Positions 34,801-46,800 of a stretch of DNA of 64,000 nucleotides are shown here, piece after piece. The stretch covers positions 62,001 to 126,000 of the forward strand of contig NW_026960608.1 of assembly GCF_021018805.1 (NCBI RefSeq), in the 5' to 3' direction. Position 1 is the first letter of the stretch; each line of letters begins with the position of its first letter. A program made the position numbers and the translations under genes. Source of the stretch: Prinia subflava. Taxonomy: Eukaryota; Chordata; Aves; Passeriformes; Cisticolidae. The notes beneath the pieces were generated by a model. That model saw only the letters and a program-made list of their open reading frames with translations, had not been told where the DNA came from and searched no databases.

Positions 34801-37800
34801 TGAACAACTAAATCTAACACATTGAATACAGGAATTTGTTTTGCTTTGCAGTTAGAACCGCTTAGTATATGAGGTTCACCTTTGAATTATTCAGGCAACC
34901 AGAAAAAAAAATTGTTTGTAACTTGTAAATAAGTTTTAGTTAGAACCTTGTAAGTTATGACTCCTTAGCAAGACACCATCTGTAAATCATCAGGTTTTAG
35001 TTCAAGCCAAAATAGTGTTAGTTCAATTACAACAATTGCAAAAATGCTTTTTCATATGCTGAGTATTCTGTTGCAGAATGGAGTAGTTTACTGTGTTGTC
35101 CTAGAAAAGTACAAGCAAGGAATTCAAGTACTGGGATGTAGTCAGAGTGCTGTAGGAGGTTCCATTATGTTGCACTGAACTCTGTGTCAGGCTTTGTACT
35201 CTTGAAATTTTGGAAACTGGTTTTTCAATGTGGTCACTTGTTCTGAAAGATCTCCCCTCCTTTGTGATACTTAGGGTTTCCATAAGTCTCTGAGTGCAGG
35301 TGTTCTCGCTACCTCTTTGTGAAGTCACATTTTTGTTGTCACTATCCACTTCAGATGAATCAATGTTAATCAGTGATACAATCCTGTATCCCTCCAAGGG
35401 TCTCAGCTAGCTCAGCCCTTCTCAGGCCTAGTAGGATTATATCAAGAAAGACAGGACAAGGATTCAAAAGAGGCTCTCTTACCCTTTTAGCTGCAAGTCC
35501 TTTATTCCAGGTTGATGTCCCGGGAGAGAGAGAGAGCTCCCGGGGGACAGGCTTTTTCTTAGGGTCTCTGAGGGAGGGGCTAGCTGGCACACAGCCAATG
35601 GGGTCAGAAGGGGAAGGAAGGGTCAGACTACATGACAGGAGTTCCAGGGGTCCCTGAGGGAGAAGAAACCATTTCCCCAGGGGGATGTAACATCTCCTCC
35701 TTTTTTTGTTTAAAAAGATACAGAGAGAAATTCTCAAATTCTGTTTAACACGGAGTGTGGGTTTCCCACCACTTATGGTTGGTAGGGAGACTGGACCGCT
35801 TTAGATTTGCCAACTCTATATGGTTGACTTCTGAGGTAGAAGATATGAGGCCATTAATAGCCTTGAAAATCAAACAGCGTAGGATTCCGAATGCTATGGT
35901 TACAAGGAAAAGGATAACAAAAAGTAACAAAATTGTTTTGACTACAGAAGTCCACCACCCAGTGAGTCCCCAGCCCTTGAACAGTTCCTTGATCCAATCT
36001 TCTGATTCTTGCTTCACTTGTCCAATCATGTTGTTCATGCTTCGGAGGGCAGCATGGATGTTTGGAGCCTTTGAGGACAAATTCATGCAACAGAGTCCTT
36101 CAAATTCCTGGCATTCATGTCCATGTAATAGCAAGAGATAATCAATAGCGGCACGGTTCTGGATGGTAGCCTGTCTGGTAATCTCCTCGTCTTCTAGGAG
36201 GGAGCTGATGGCGATAGATGTTAAATTAGCCTGCTTGACCACCCAGCACTCTAGGTGGCCCAATTCACCTAGAGCTTTGGCTGCTGCTACCCACGGAAGA
36301 AACAGGGATACAGCAACTCTTTTTGACTTTGCCCAATGAAAAATGTCTGAATTACAATTTGGGTCCAAATTGTCAGCACTCCTTTTTTGAATTTTGTCAG
36401 CCGATTTGTTTTTGTGTGTCCATTCACGAATTAAAGTTTGGTTGGGTGTCAACACGGACAATCGCCCTATGGTACATGGCCCTCCGAAAAGCCGGGATGG
36501 AATTCCTGCCCATGCCCGATCCCCACAAACCAAGAACAATCCTCTAGGGAGGCTTCTGGGTTTGGAGTGGGATGGGTTGTCTGATGCAATGTGGCTTATA
36601 TTATGACACCACCTCTTTGCAGTAAATTCTCCCCGGAACTGCTTTATAAGGTGGTACTCGTCAGTGCTAGAGGGTTTTGGGATGACAGAGAAATGGATGC
36701 AGTATGTGGCAGGGGAGGAACCCAATAGTTCTAACTCCTGGGGTTCATGAGCTACCCTGGGCAAACCCTGCACCCATTCCGCTAAGGGGTTCATGGTGAA
36801 CACACCTTGCTTTTGATGATCTTGGTGTGGTTGTGGAGTGTGTGCCTCTGGAATTTCGTTGGACCTGTATTTGTCCAAGCCTGCTGGAAATTCTCCAGCC
36901 TGCAAAGGAATTCCTACCAGACAGGTAGACATAGGATTCTTAGCTGCTGCAGTGGACAAACATATGTTTTCTTGCTGAAGTGTCTGTGCCAGGGTTACCC
37001 AGACGTTCTGACGTGGCTGAGGGATGATCCATGCAGCTGCCAGACTGTTCAGCATTAGCAGGATGACAACTTGGATGGGGTTCATCATAGGGTTGAGTGG
37101 GAGGTAGGTTTTCTCTGGAAGGGAAAAATAAACATTTTTTAAAACATGTTAAAAGTTCCTGTTTCTGCCAGAAGGAATCCACCTCTAAGGAGGATCTTTC
37201 ACTTCCATCCGGCGGCGTCTTCTCTTCGAAGCATCGGTCACTTGCTTCTCGTCCCCTTCTGCTGGAGCTGGATTTTTGGGGACAAAAGGTTTCACCCACC
37301 TCTGGGGAATCCACCGAGGGCCTGAGGGAGTAGCCACACATGCATAGCCACGACCCCAGGTCACAAGCTCATAGGGACCTCTGGTTTCCCAAGTTTCAGG
37401 ATCCCTAATCAAAACCGGTGGACGCTGAGACAATTTAAACTGATCACCACTGTTAAAATGACGTACCACAGGTGGACTCATGTTTTCAAATGAACAGTTT
37501 AGAAAATTGATGGTGAACATGGCTTTGCAGAGCTTCTGCTGTGGTGTCATCCACGAAGCCGAGCAGTTCTGCCTAGCCAGAACCTGTTTGAGGTTTGGTG
37601 TGCACGCTCGATCACAGCTTGACCTGTGGGGGAGTGAGGGATGCCAGTTTTATGCTCCACTCCCCACTGCTGGACAAATTCTAGGAACTCCTTGGACACA
37701 TACCCTGGGCCATTATCAGTTTTGATTGTTTTTGGAATTCCCAACACTGCAAAGGCTTGCACTAGGTGTTGCTTGGCATGTATGGATTTTTCTCCTGCGT

Positions 37801-40800
37801 GGGCAGAGGCATACACTGCACCTGAATATGTGTCAATGCTCACATGAACATATTTGAGGCGACCAAAACTAGGAATGTGTGTGATGTCTGTTTGCCATAC
37901 CTCACAGCTGCCCAGGCCCCTGGGGTTAACCCCCATGCCCATCGATGGCATGACCTGGAGCTGGCAGTTCGGACAGGTACCTACAATGGCTCGAGCCTGG
38001 CTCCGTGTTAGTTGGAATTGTCGGATCAGGGCTGGCACATTTTGATGGTAATGTTGGTGACTCAGTTTTGCCTGCTGGAAGACATCAGGGAGATGTGCCT
38101 TTTCAACTGGTGTAGCAAGGGAGTCTGCCTGGCGATTCCCCTCTGCGATCTCACCTGGCAAATCAGTGTGTGACCTCACATGCATCACGTAAAACGGGTG
38201 CTGTCGATGAGAAACCAAATAGATTAGCTTTGAAAGCAACCTGAAGAGATGTTCATTCTCTATTTCTTTGAGCACAGCCTGCTCCGCTCTGGACACTACT
38301 CCCGCCACATATGCAGAGTCAGTCACCAAATTGATTGGTTCTGAGAACTTCTCAAAAGCTCTTACCACTGCGGCCAGTTCAGCCACTTGGGGGGATCCCT
38401 CCACAAACTCAACATCAGCTTCCCAATGCTGAGTCCGTGGGTTCCTCCAAGTCACGACGGACTTGTTTGAAGTACCCGATGCGTCTGTGAAGACTGTGAG
38501 AGCTTTGAGTGGTCTCCGACTCCTTTTCTCATGAGGAATAAGGTGGAATTCCTCATTGAACAACTTGTGGGACGGGGCATGGACTGATATTTGTCCCCTG
38601 TAGCTGTCCAGAGATAATTGGAGACTGGCATTGCTCTGCAGCAAATGCTCAAACATCTCTTTGGTCAATCTCTCAGGAGAGTTCTTTCCCTCCTCTGAAA
38701 GTCTGACCGGGAGGTGAATGCATGCAAAGTCACAACCTGCCAATTCACACAATCTTACCCTGGCCTTCCGAATCAGCTGTGCTATCAGCTCCTGTGGCTC
38801 TGTGATGGTCTTGGATCTTTGGTGGGAGAGGAAAACCCACTCTATTATCAACAGTGAATCTCTCTCTTCCTCGATCCACTGAAAGATCAAGCCATGCAGG
38901 TGTGGCAGTTTTCCTAGAACAATAAACTGGAAAGGCACCTTTGGCTCACACCGGTGAGCCTGTCTCTCTGACAAGGCTTTTTGTACCTTTTCAGTTGCTG
39001 TCTTCGCCTCTGGGGTCAGCTCCCTGGGAGACGTCAGCTCCTTCTCCCCCTTCAATAAATTGAAGAGGGGTTCTAGATCTTGATTTGTGAGGCCTAGCCA
39101 GGGTCTTACCCAATTCAAAGACCCACACAGGGAGTGGAGATCTGCTAGAGTTTTTGGATTGCAACCAATTTCTAAGCTCTGTGGAACAACAGTCCTTGCA
39201 CTGATTTGCAAGCCCAGGTATTTCCAAGGTGGCATCCTTTGAACCTTGTCCTCCTGTAATTGAAATCCAGCAGAGGTTAAAACTTTAACCACTAGGTCAA
39301 GCGTGTGTTGGAGTATAGAGTCATTGGGGCCACACACTAGCACATCATCCATGTAGTGAAGGATGATGGCTTCTTTCCTCTGTGCGCGTATTGGAGACAG
39401 TAATGAGGCTACATATTGTTGGCATATGAAAGGACTCGATTTGAGACCCTGGGGAAGGACCCTCCAGTGATAACGCTTCATTGGGGCCTGTCTATTGACA
39501 GTGGGAACTGAGAAGGCAAACCTAGGGGCATCTTCAGGGTGCAATGGAATTTGGAAAAAACAGTCCTTGATGTCTAAGACAGCCAATTTCCAATCTCGGG
39601 GGAGCATAGTAGGAGTGGGCATCCCTGGTTGGAGGGGTCCCATGTCTTCTACTATTTTATTAATTTCTCTTAGATCATGGAGCAACCTCCACTTATCCTT
39701 TCCCGGTTTCTTTATCACAAAGATCGGGAAATTCCAGGGGCTAGTTGTCTCCACAATGTGTCCCTGAGCCAATTGCTCTTCCACGAGTTTTTCCAGGGCC
39801 TTGAGCTTTTCTTTACTCAAAGGCCACTGTGCTACCCATCTGGGGGTGTTTTCCAACCACTTTAACTTCTGGGTAGGGCGCTCCACAGTGGCTACTTGCA
39901 AAAATCCTGGGGTGTTTTAGGAATGACCAATCGGACTCCCCACTGAGACATGGTGTCTCTCCCCCACAGTGGGGCGTTATAATCTGCTACGAAAGGACGG
40001 ACATTCGCCACCTTTCCATCAGGTCCCTCAATTTGCACCACGTTTTTCGAAATCCTTGCCATTGAGATTCCTCCTATGCCCTGAAGTTTGCCTGCCACCG
40101 GCTCTAATTCCCAGTTTGAAGGCCACATGCTTTGTGGCAATACGGTGACCTGAGCTCCCGTGTCGAGCACTCCCGCCACTTGGAGGCGCTCTGATCCACA
40201 AGTAATGTTGCACATCATAGAGGGTTTAGGTTCCCCCACCACCTCTGTCCAGTAGACCTCTGGTGATTTACCGTCTGCTGTGATCTCTGCTGGAACCGGA
40301 ATGGCTTGGGCAAGAATTTGCCCCGCTATCAGATAAAAGGGTGGGTGCAAACAACGAGCCAACAACATGAGGCCTATTATTTTTCCCTTTATGGTCATGG
40401 GAGCTATCTCAATTTCCAAGGGTGTGTGTGCTGTGTCCCCAATAACAAAATACTCACTGTCCAATCCCATGTGGTAAACCGTCAGGTCCTGTGAGATGTT
40501 AGACAGGTCAACTGTTATAACCATCCACTCAGTAGATCTGAAATGGAAACCTTTGGTAGTTACAAGTCTAAAACGGCCAAGTGGCTGCCAAACCTTGTTG
40601 GTTGAGCATTTAACATTTACATTTTTCTGCACCCCCACACCCCGTGACCTGCCCTCCCCCCCCTTTTTCTTTAAGAGAGAAGCTTTTGCCAATGTGAGTC
40701 CCGCTACATTTATATCTTTGCGCGTTGTAGTATTAACCGCGGGCACGCGCTGTAAATTCAGTTTTTTTGTTTGTTGGATTTCTTCTGCTTCTGCGTCTGG

Positions 40801-43800
40801 GGGCAGGATCTGGCGAAGTGTCCTGGTTTCTTGCAGCGGAGGCAGATGATGCGCTGCAGCTGGTCTGGTGGCATCTGTTGCCTGCTGGGGTGTGGTCTAG
40901 CAGGGGCTGTATGCTGTGGGTGTGTTGTTCCAGGGTGTCTTTCAGAAGTGCAGAACAGTTCTGCCCGTCTGGAACAAGCTTCTATCATCTGGGACAGAGT
41001 AGGTGGTGGGTCCAAGGGTAAAGTGAGGATAATTCTACGACAGGTCTCATTAGCATTTCTTTGAGCCATCTCTTTGATCAGCTCTGCCTGCACCACGGGA
41101 TCTGGTATTTGGTGTTCCACCTGTGTCCTCAGACGATCAACAAACTGTAAGAAATTCTCCGTAGGAAATTGTTTAACAGTAACATAACTTCCTTTCCCTT
41201 CCCTTGATGGTAGCTGATAAAACATTTTCTCTGCAACATTGCTAATCCTAAGTAAAATTTGTTTGGATAATACTCGGGTTTGTTTTTCGGGGCAAGCCCA
41301 GACACCTTCACCACAAAGATGTTCAAATGTAATATCATTATTCTCAGTGTCTTCAGCCATATTAGGGTTTTGCTGAATCTCCTGTAAAAGTGTTCTTAAA
41401 GCTCTTTTCCACATATTGTCCCACAGATCATACTCTGAGGGAGATAACAGACACCTGAATAAGTCCTTAATATCATTAGGGACCATTTCATTAGAATCAA
41501 ATGTGGCTCTAAACATCCCTTTAAAGATGGGGGTGTCCCTGCCAAACTCACGTTGTACTTTGCATAGTTCTTTCTTGTCTTGGTAGGAGAGTGGCTGGTA
41601 CTGCCGAGAACCCTGCCTTCTGCCTACATATGCTACTGGAGCTACAGAGAAAATGGGTTCATCTGCATTTGCCAAGGGTCTGGAAGCTGCTGCCGGACCC
41701 CCCGTGTCTGGGGGTACCGGGGTTACAGTGTTATCAGTCCCTTGTGGGTGGGGAAGGAAAAGCGTGCTCTGTCCGTGCTGGCTGGGCAGCCCAGGCTGTC
41801 CCCCTCCCCCCGCCGTGTGGCAATCATACCCCCCGCTGTGGCCGTGCAGGGTGGGGGGGGCGGCCCTCTCCCTGCTGCCGGGGAGGCAGGAGGAGGAGCC
41901 GGCCCCCCCTGAGCCACCGCAGCAGCCGGGAGGGAGGCATGGGGAGGAGGGGTGGGGTGGGGCTGCCGGAGGCCAGCAGGGGTTGGCACAGGGGTATGGG
42001 GTGGGGGCGGGGGCAGAGGGAGGGGGTTGGGAGGGGAAGGGGTCGTGGGGGGAGGGTCGGGGCACATGGCAGCCGCCATTGTTATCAGCCACGTGGAGGG
42101 GGTCTCTAAGGGACCCTGCCGCCTCGCAGAAGTCCCGGGCCGCCCCTGCCCCCCCGCCGTGATCCTGAGGAGAGAAACTGGCTTTGTTAAAAGGATCCCG
42201 GGACAAAGGTAAACCTGGGTATAAAGGTGGATCAGAGGGAGGATTACATGGGGTAAGTTTTTGCTCCTGGCTGGGTTTGTTTAACTCTAACAGATGGTTA
42301 CGAGCTTGCAAAAATATTGGGATAAATACAGAAGCGGCGTGATCATTATTTTGGACTTTATCTGTGATCACCGTACCCACGTAATCCCAAAAGGAAACAG
42401 TATCTATCTGCAGCAATTCAGCTTCAGTAAATTCCTGTTCTAACCAGCGAACAAAACGTTTTTGCAGCCTTTTGGAAATTTTAACGTTAATTAAAAGGTC
42501 CTGGAGTTGTTTTAATATACTCTTTTGAGGAGCTGACAGCTGTATGCCCATGATTCGATATTATTGAAAGCTATTAGCTCAAAATCCAGCCTCCAGCTGC
42601 TAAAGTCAGCTGTATGTAACTCCTGTGTCTCCTATAACCAGAGAGAACAGGCGGGGAAAACTCCGGGGCTGCGGTCACGCGTCCGCGCCGTTTCTCCAGC
42701 CCCGGTGGCACCGGGGGGGTCCCCGCAGCCTTGCTTGGCCGATGGGATACGTGCCCGGGCCGGGGTTTCCCCAAAAAGCAGGGCTCCTTGTGCGGAGCCG
42801 CCCCACGGGTCCGCGGGCTGCGGCAATCAGAAACGAAAGAAAAAAAAAAGAAAAAAAATCGCCGCAGCAGGGTCCTAAAACCCACCCGCTGCTACTAGCA
42901 AAGGTAAAATTCCGCCCTCCCAGTTTGCGGTACCGATCAAACGGAGGACTTTACCTGGTCCGTGGTATCATATGCTGAGTCAGAAGCAACTGAAGGTCCT
43001 GTCTTTAGCTCACTTGTGACTGGGCAACCACAAGCTACGAGCTTATCCCTACCCACCTATAGCAACAACATGTGGCCAAAGTGCCTAGGGTAATTGAACT
43101 TCCCAAAGAGCTTTCAAGACTATGAAAGGTCTCCAGCTCCGCATGGGTTTCTATATTCAAACCCACTTTGGGGGCCAACCGATACAATCCTGTATCCCTC
43201 CAAGGGTCTCAGCTAGCTCAGCCCTTCTCAGGCCTAGTAGGATTATATCAAGAAAGACAGGACAAGGATTCAAAAGAGGCTCTCTTACCCTTTTAGCTGC
43301 AAGTCCTTTATTCCAGGTTGATGTCCCGGGAGAGAGAGAGAGCTCCCGGGGGACAGGCTTTTTCTTAGGGTCTCTGAGGGAGGGGCTAGCTGGCACACAG
43401 CCAATGGGGTCAGAAGGGGAAGGAAGGGTCAGACTACATGACAGGAGTTCCAGGGGTCCCTGAGGGAGAAGAAACCATTTCCCCAGGGGGATGTAACAAA
43501 TCAGGTCTTATCACCGCGAGGCCTAACCAGAAATGAGACTGGGGAGACAGATCTGGGTGGACAGAGCATGCAGGGCAGAAGACGAAGTTTATTTACAAAA
43601 ACCCACTTTTATACATTTCCTATGAGGCCTGTGGATTGGAGGATGGAATTCCCACCTCCCCACCACATTGGTCAAGGAGACTGTCATTCAACCTCCCCTT
43701 CTCCTTGAGAAGGAATTCATAACAAGGGCAGTGTTTACAAAACATGGTCCTGTGTTTACATTCACGAGCGTGAGAAACTGCACATTTCTCCTTTAAAATG

Positions 43801-46800
43801 AACGCTCGGCAAACCAGGAAAAAACCTCATGGCAACAAGGTCTAGTAAAGGGGAAGGACTGAAAAATGAGACAATGGTCACTTGCATCTCTTCCACTTGA
43901 TGATCTCGGTGATCCTGTTCCTGCACAGTGCTCTTGAATTTGGACAATATTGCGAGTTCTTAAATCACTTAGGTAATTGACCTGAAAGGTTTAAAATTGG
44001 AGGGCTAAGTCACCATCCACGAAGAATGTTTATCTTTATACACTCATCTACAAATTAAATGGTTAGTGAATCTCTGAAAAACACTCTTGTCTGTAGTTCA
44101 TGACAGAAGTATCCCTCTCTGCACTTCATTCAAGAAAGTTTCCATAGACATTAAAGAAAAATTTCAGTTATGTTAGTTAGGTACTTGAATTTGATAGTGC
44201 CCTGATGACTGCTCTTTAAAATACTCTTGATGTACATACCTAACGACAAGTTGGTTGTTAAAGTAGATTTTATTGATTTCCTAGGCAATTTTTAAATGAT
44301 TTTTAACCTGTGTGAGTCAAGGAACTGTTTTTTAAATGGTGCTTTAAAAGATGAAAGTACTTACTGCTGTTTTTTGTCATTTTTAGTGCAAGACCGATAA
44401 GCAGAGCTCTAGACCTTGCATCTGATGATGTTGTGAAGGGCAGATGTGTTGTCAGTGGGATTCTATTAGGACCACTCATTCATTCTGTAAGTATGAGTTA
44501 ATTTCTAAATGATAATGAATATATGTGAGTGAATATTCAGCAGTCATTGTCAGACAATTTTTGTTCCTTATGAAAATGTAGATACTAAACTAAAATAAAG
44601 AGCATCTATATTTTTTCTTACATGCATGAAAAGTTGTCAGCTTCCGCTTCTCCTAAATTGATAGCAGGGATATTTGTTAACTTGCATACCATTAAGCTGG
44701 AAAGCACAGGTGAAGTTTAGGAAGTCTTAGCCTCCTTCACCAGTATTTCACTCTTATCGTTGTTTTGGGTTTTTTCCCCTTCCTTTTCTGCAAAATTTGG
44801 TGTGCAAGTATATTTTTCTTCACAAGAAGGTGTTGATAGTAGAGCTCACTCTGGTTGAGGGGTAGCATGTGAGGTGGTTTAAAACACTGGGCTTTTTTGT
44901 TCAGTGGGTAAGCAGTTTTGTTTAAAGTAGTCAACTTTCAATGCAACATTTCTGAAATTCTTTGAAATTCAAAAAATTATACAAGCATGGTATGTAGCTT
45001 TCTGAAGTATTTTTAATAGGTTTTCATTTTGTGAAGGATCACACATGGTGAAATATAGATGCTTTCTTTTGTTGTGTATTTTAAAAAAATAGGGTATGTG
45101 TCTAGTTAAAAACATGTTTTGAGATGTCATACTCTTTTGACTTTGTGCATGTCAGACATTGCCTAATTAATTTTCCATTTATAATTTCCATTATGACTTC
45201 TTATTCCTAGTTCTTTAAATTCTCAAAATAACAACTGTCAGTGTGTATTACCTACTCCAGAGAGGCCTTATCTAATTTCTTTAGGAAAGGTTAAGATTTC
45301 TGCAAAGTGCTAAATAAGAAATAACTATTTTAATAAACTGTATTGCTTGCAGGTTGAACTCAGGGAAAAGATTCTAGTTAAAACTTCCAGTTAAACAGAA
45401 AGCATACTTTCAGTTTTTGAGGGTGACTGGTAGTACTCCAGGAACTGATAATTTTCAAAAGTTGAAGACACATAATGGTTTGTACAGGTGACACAAGATA
45501 GGTACTATACTTTTAAACCTGTAGGTTGTGCAGGTTTTAAGTAATATGGATGTTGTTGTATGGAGTTTTTTTGAAGAGGGTATGACTTTCAGAGTTTAAA
45601 TTCGTTGGGGTATATCAATAGGAAAACTGAACTGTCAGGTTTTTTTGCTAATTTGCTGTAGAGGAACTCCAATCCATGTACAGTGCCTGCCAATTATTGC
45701 TATTTAGATTTAAAATATATCAAATGCATTGTTATTCAAAGAAAAAAACATACTGTGTGCAGTTTTTTATACTGTATGAAACTTCTGTGTTTAAAATATT
45801 TGCGGTTTTCCTCCAGTTTGGTTGGAATAGGGATGACTATGACTTGCTAGCTGCGGGAAGGTAAATGATATAGGAAATGGGGTAAATGTATATTTCATAT
45901 CATAATGTCAAGATACCAACTTCTTCAGTACATACTAATTTTTCATATTATCATTGCATTAATTTATTTTCATGTTTTTGTTAGGTTTTGAGTTCTTTTT
46001 CAAGGCTCACTACTCTCACTTGTATTTGAAATTATACAAACTTCATTCTGGAACCAGCTTAAAATAAAAAAAAAAGGAAGAAAGGGTTGAAAGATATTAT
46101 GTAACAGCTTAACTTTCTCTCGCTGTTCATTTTGTGTCAAGAGATGAAATCTTAGAGTACAAACCACTGATTTCCAGGTTTTCCTGTTTGGCTGCCACTG
46201 TTGATACGTTGGATGGTCACAGGGCTTACTCTGAAAGATGCACAAAAGCAGGTTCGGTCAGAAGGCACCATCCTGGTATGGTTTTGTTGAAGCTCAGTGT
46301 CAGTGCTCCCATTTACAAATCCTTGTTATAGGGCTAAGGTTAGGATTCTGATTCAGAAAGGGGTAGAATTATGCCACCTAATTTAACATTGTGCATCATG
46401 TGTCTGAATTGAAGCCCTCATAAAAGAGTGATTACTTAGATAGCCTGAGCACATGCTAGTGTTAGTGTTCTTGAACCTCTGCTTGAGAAAAAAATGTGGA
46501 GAGAAATTCATTCAGGCTCCACTGAGTTGGGGATGATAGAGATGAAGATTTTCCCCATAATTCTGTTGAGTATTTATGGACTATTACAATCAAAATTTGA
46601 AAATAGCAATACATAATCATAATACATTGTGTCCTTTGTGTCCTTCACACTGGAGGTGAGATTTTCTGTCTCTTCATTTAAAAATGGTCTTTGTATATTT
46701 AGTTACACACAGTGCAGACTACTAAGATACTGAATTTAGATCAAGATTTGAAATAAGGAAACTTGGTTTTAGGTGTGAGGTAATCTTCTAGGTATTCATT

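Larger units (their letters stand above)
35374..43498 (-). mobile_element. Provirus 2: young, nearly intact betaretrovirus-like ERV in an AtuA-like intron
   Basis: An 8,125-bp element with 319-bp LTRs (35374-35692 and 43180-43498). They look identical except for the outermost base next to the PBS, and the element is flanked by a perfect 6-bp duplication AATCAG (35368-35373 and 43499-43504). Transcription order on the minus strand is LTR, PBS, leader, gag (597 aa), pro, pol, env (447 aa), polypurine tract, LTR. gag, pro and env are open; pol has one visible frameshift in integrase. It lies antisense to the host gene. Near-identical LTRs imply very recent insertion, possibly polymorphic in the species. 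Confidence 0.96.

Noticed and set aside
41591..42162. Long plus-strand open frames (about 170 codons) opposite gag
   Set aside because: They are antisense shadows of the Pro-codon-rich part of gag; the Gly/Arg-rich translation comes from G-runs.
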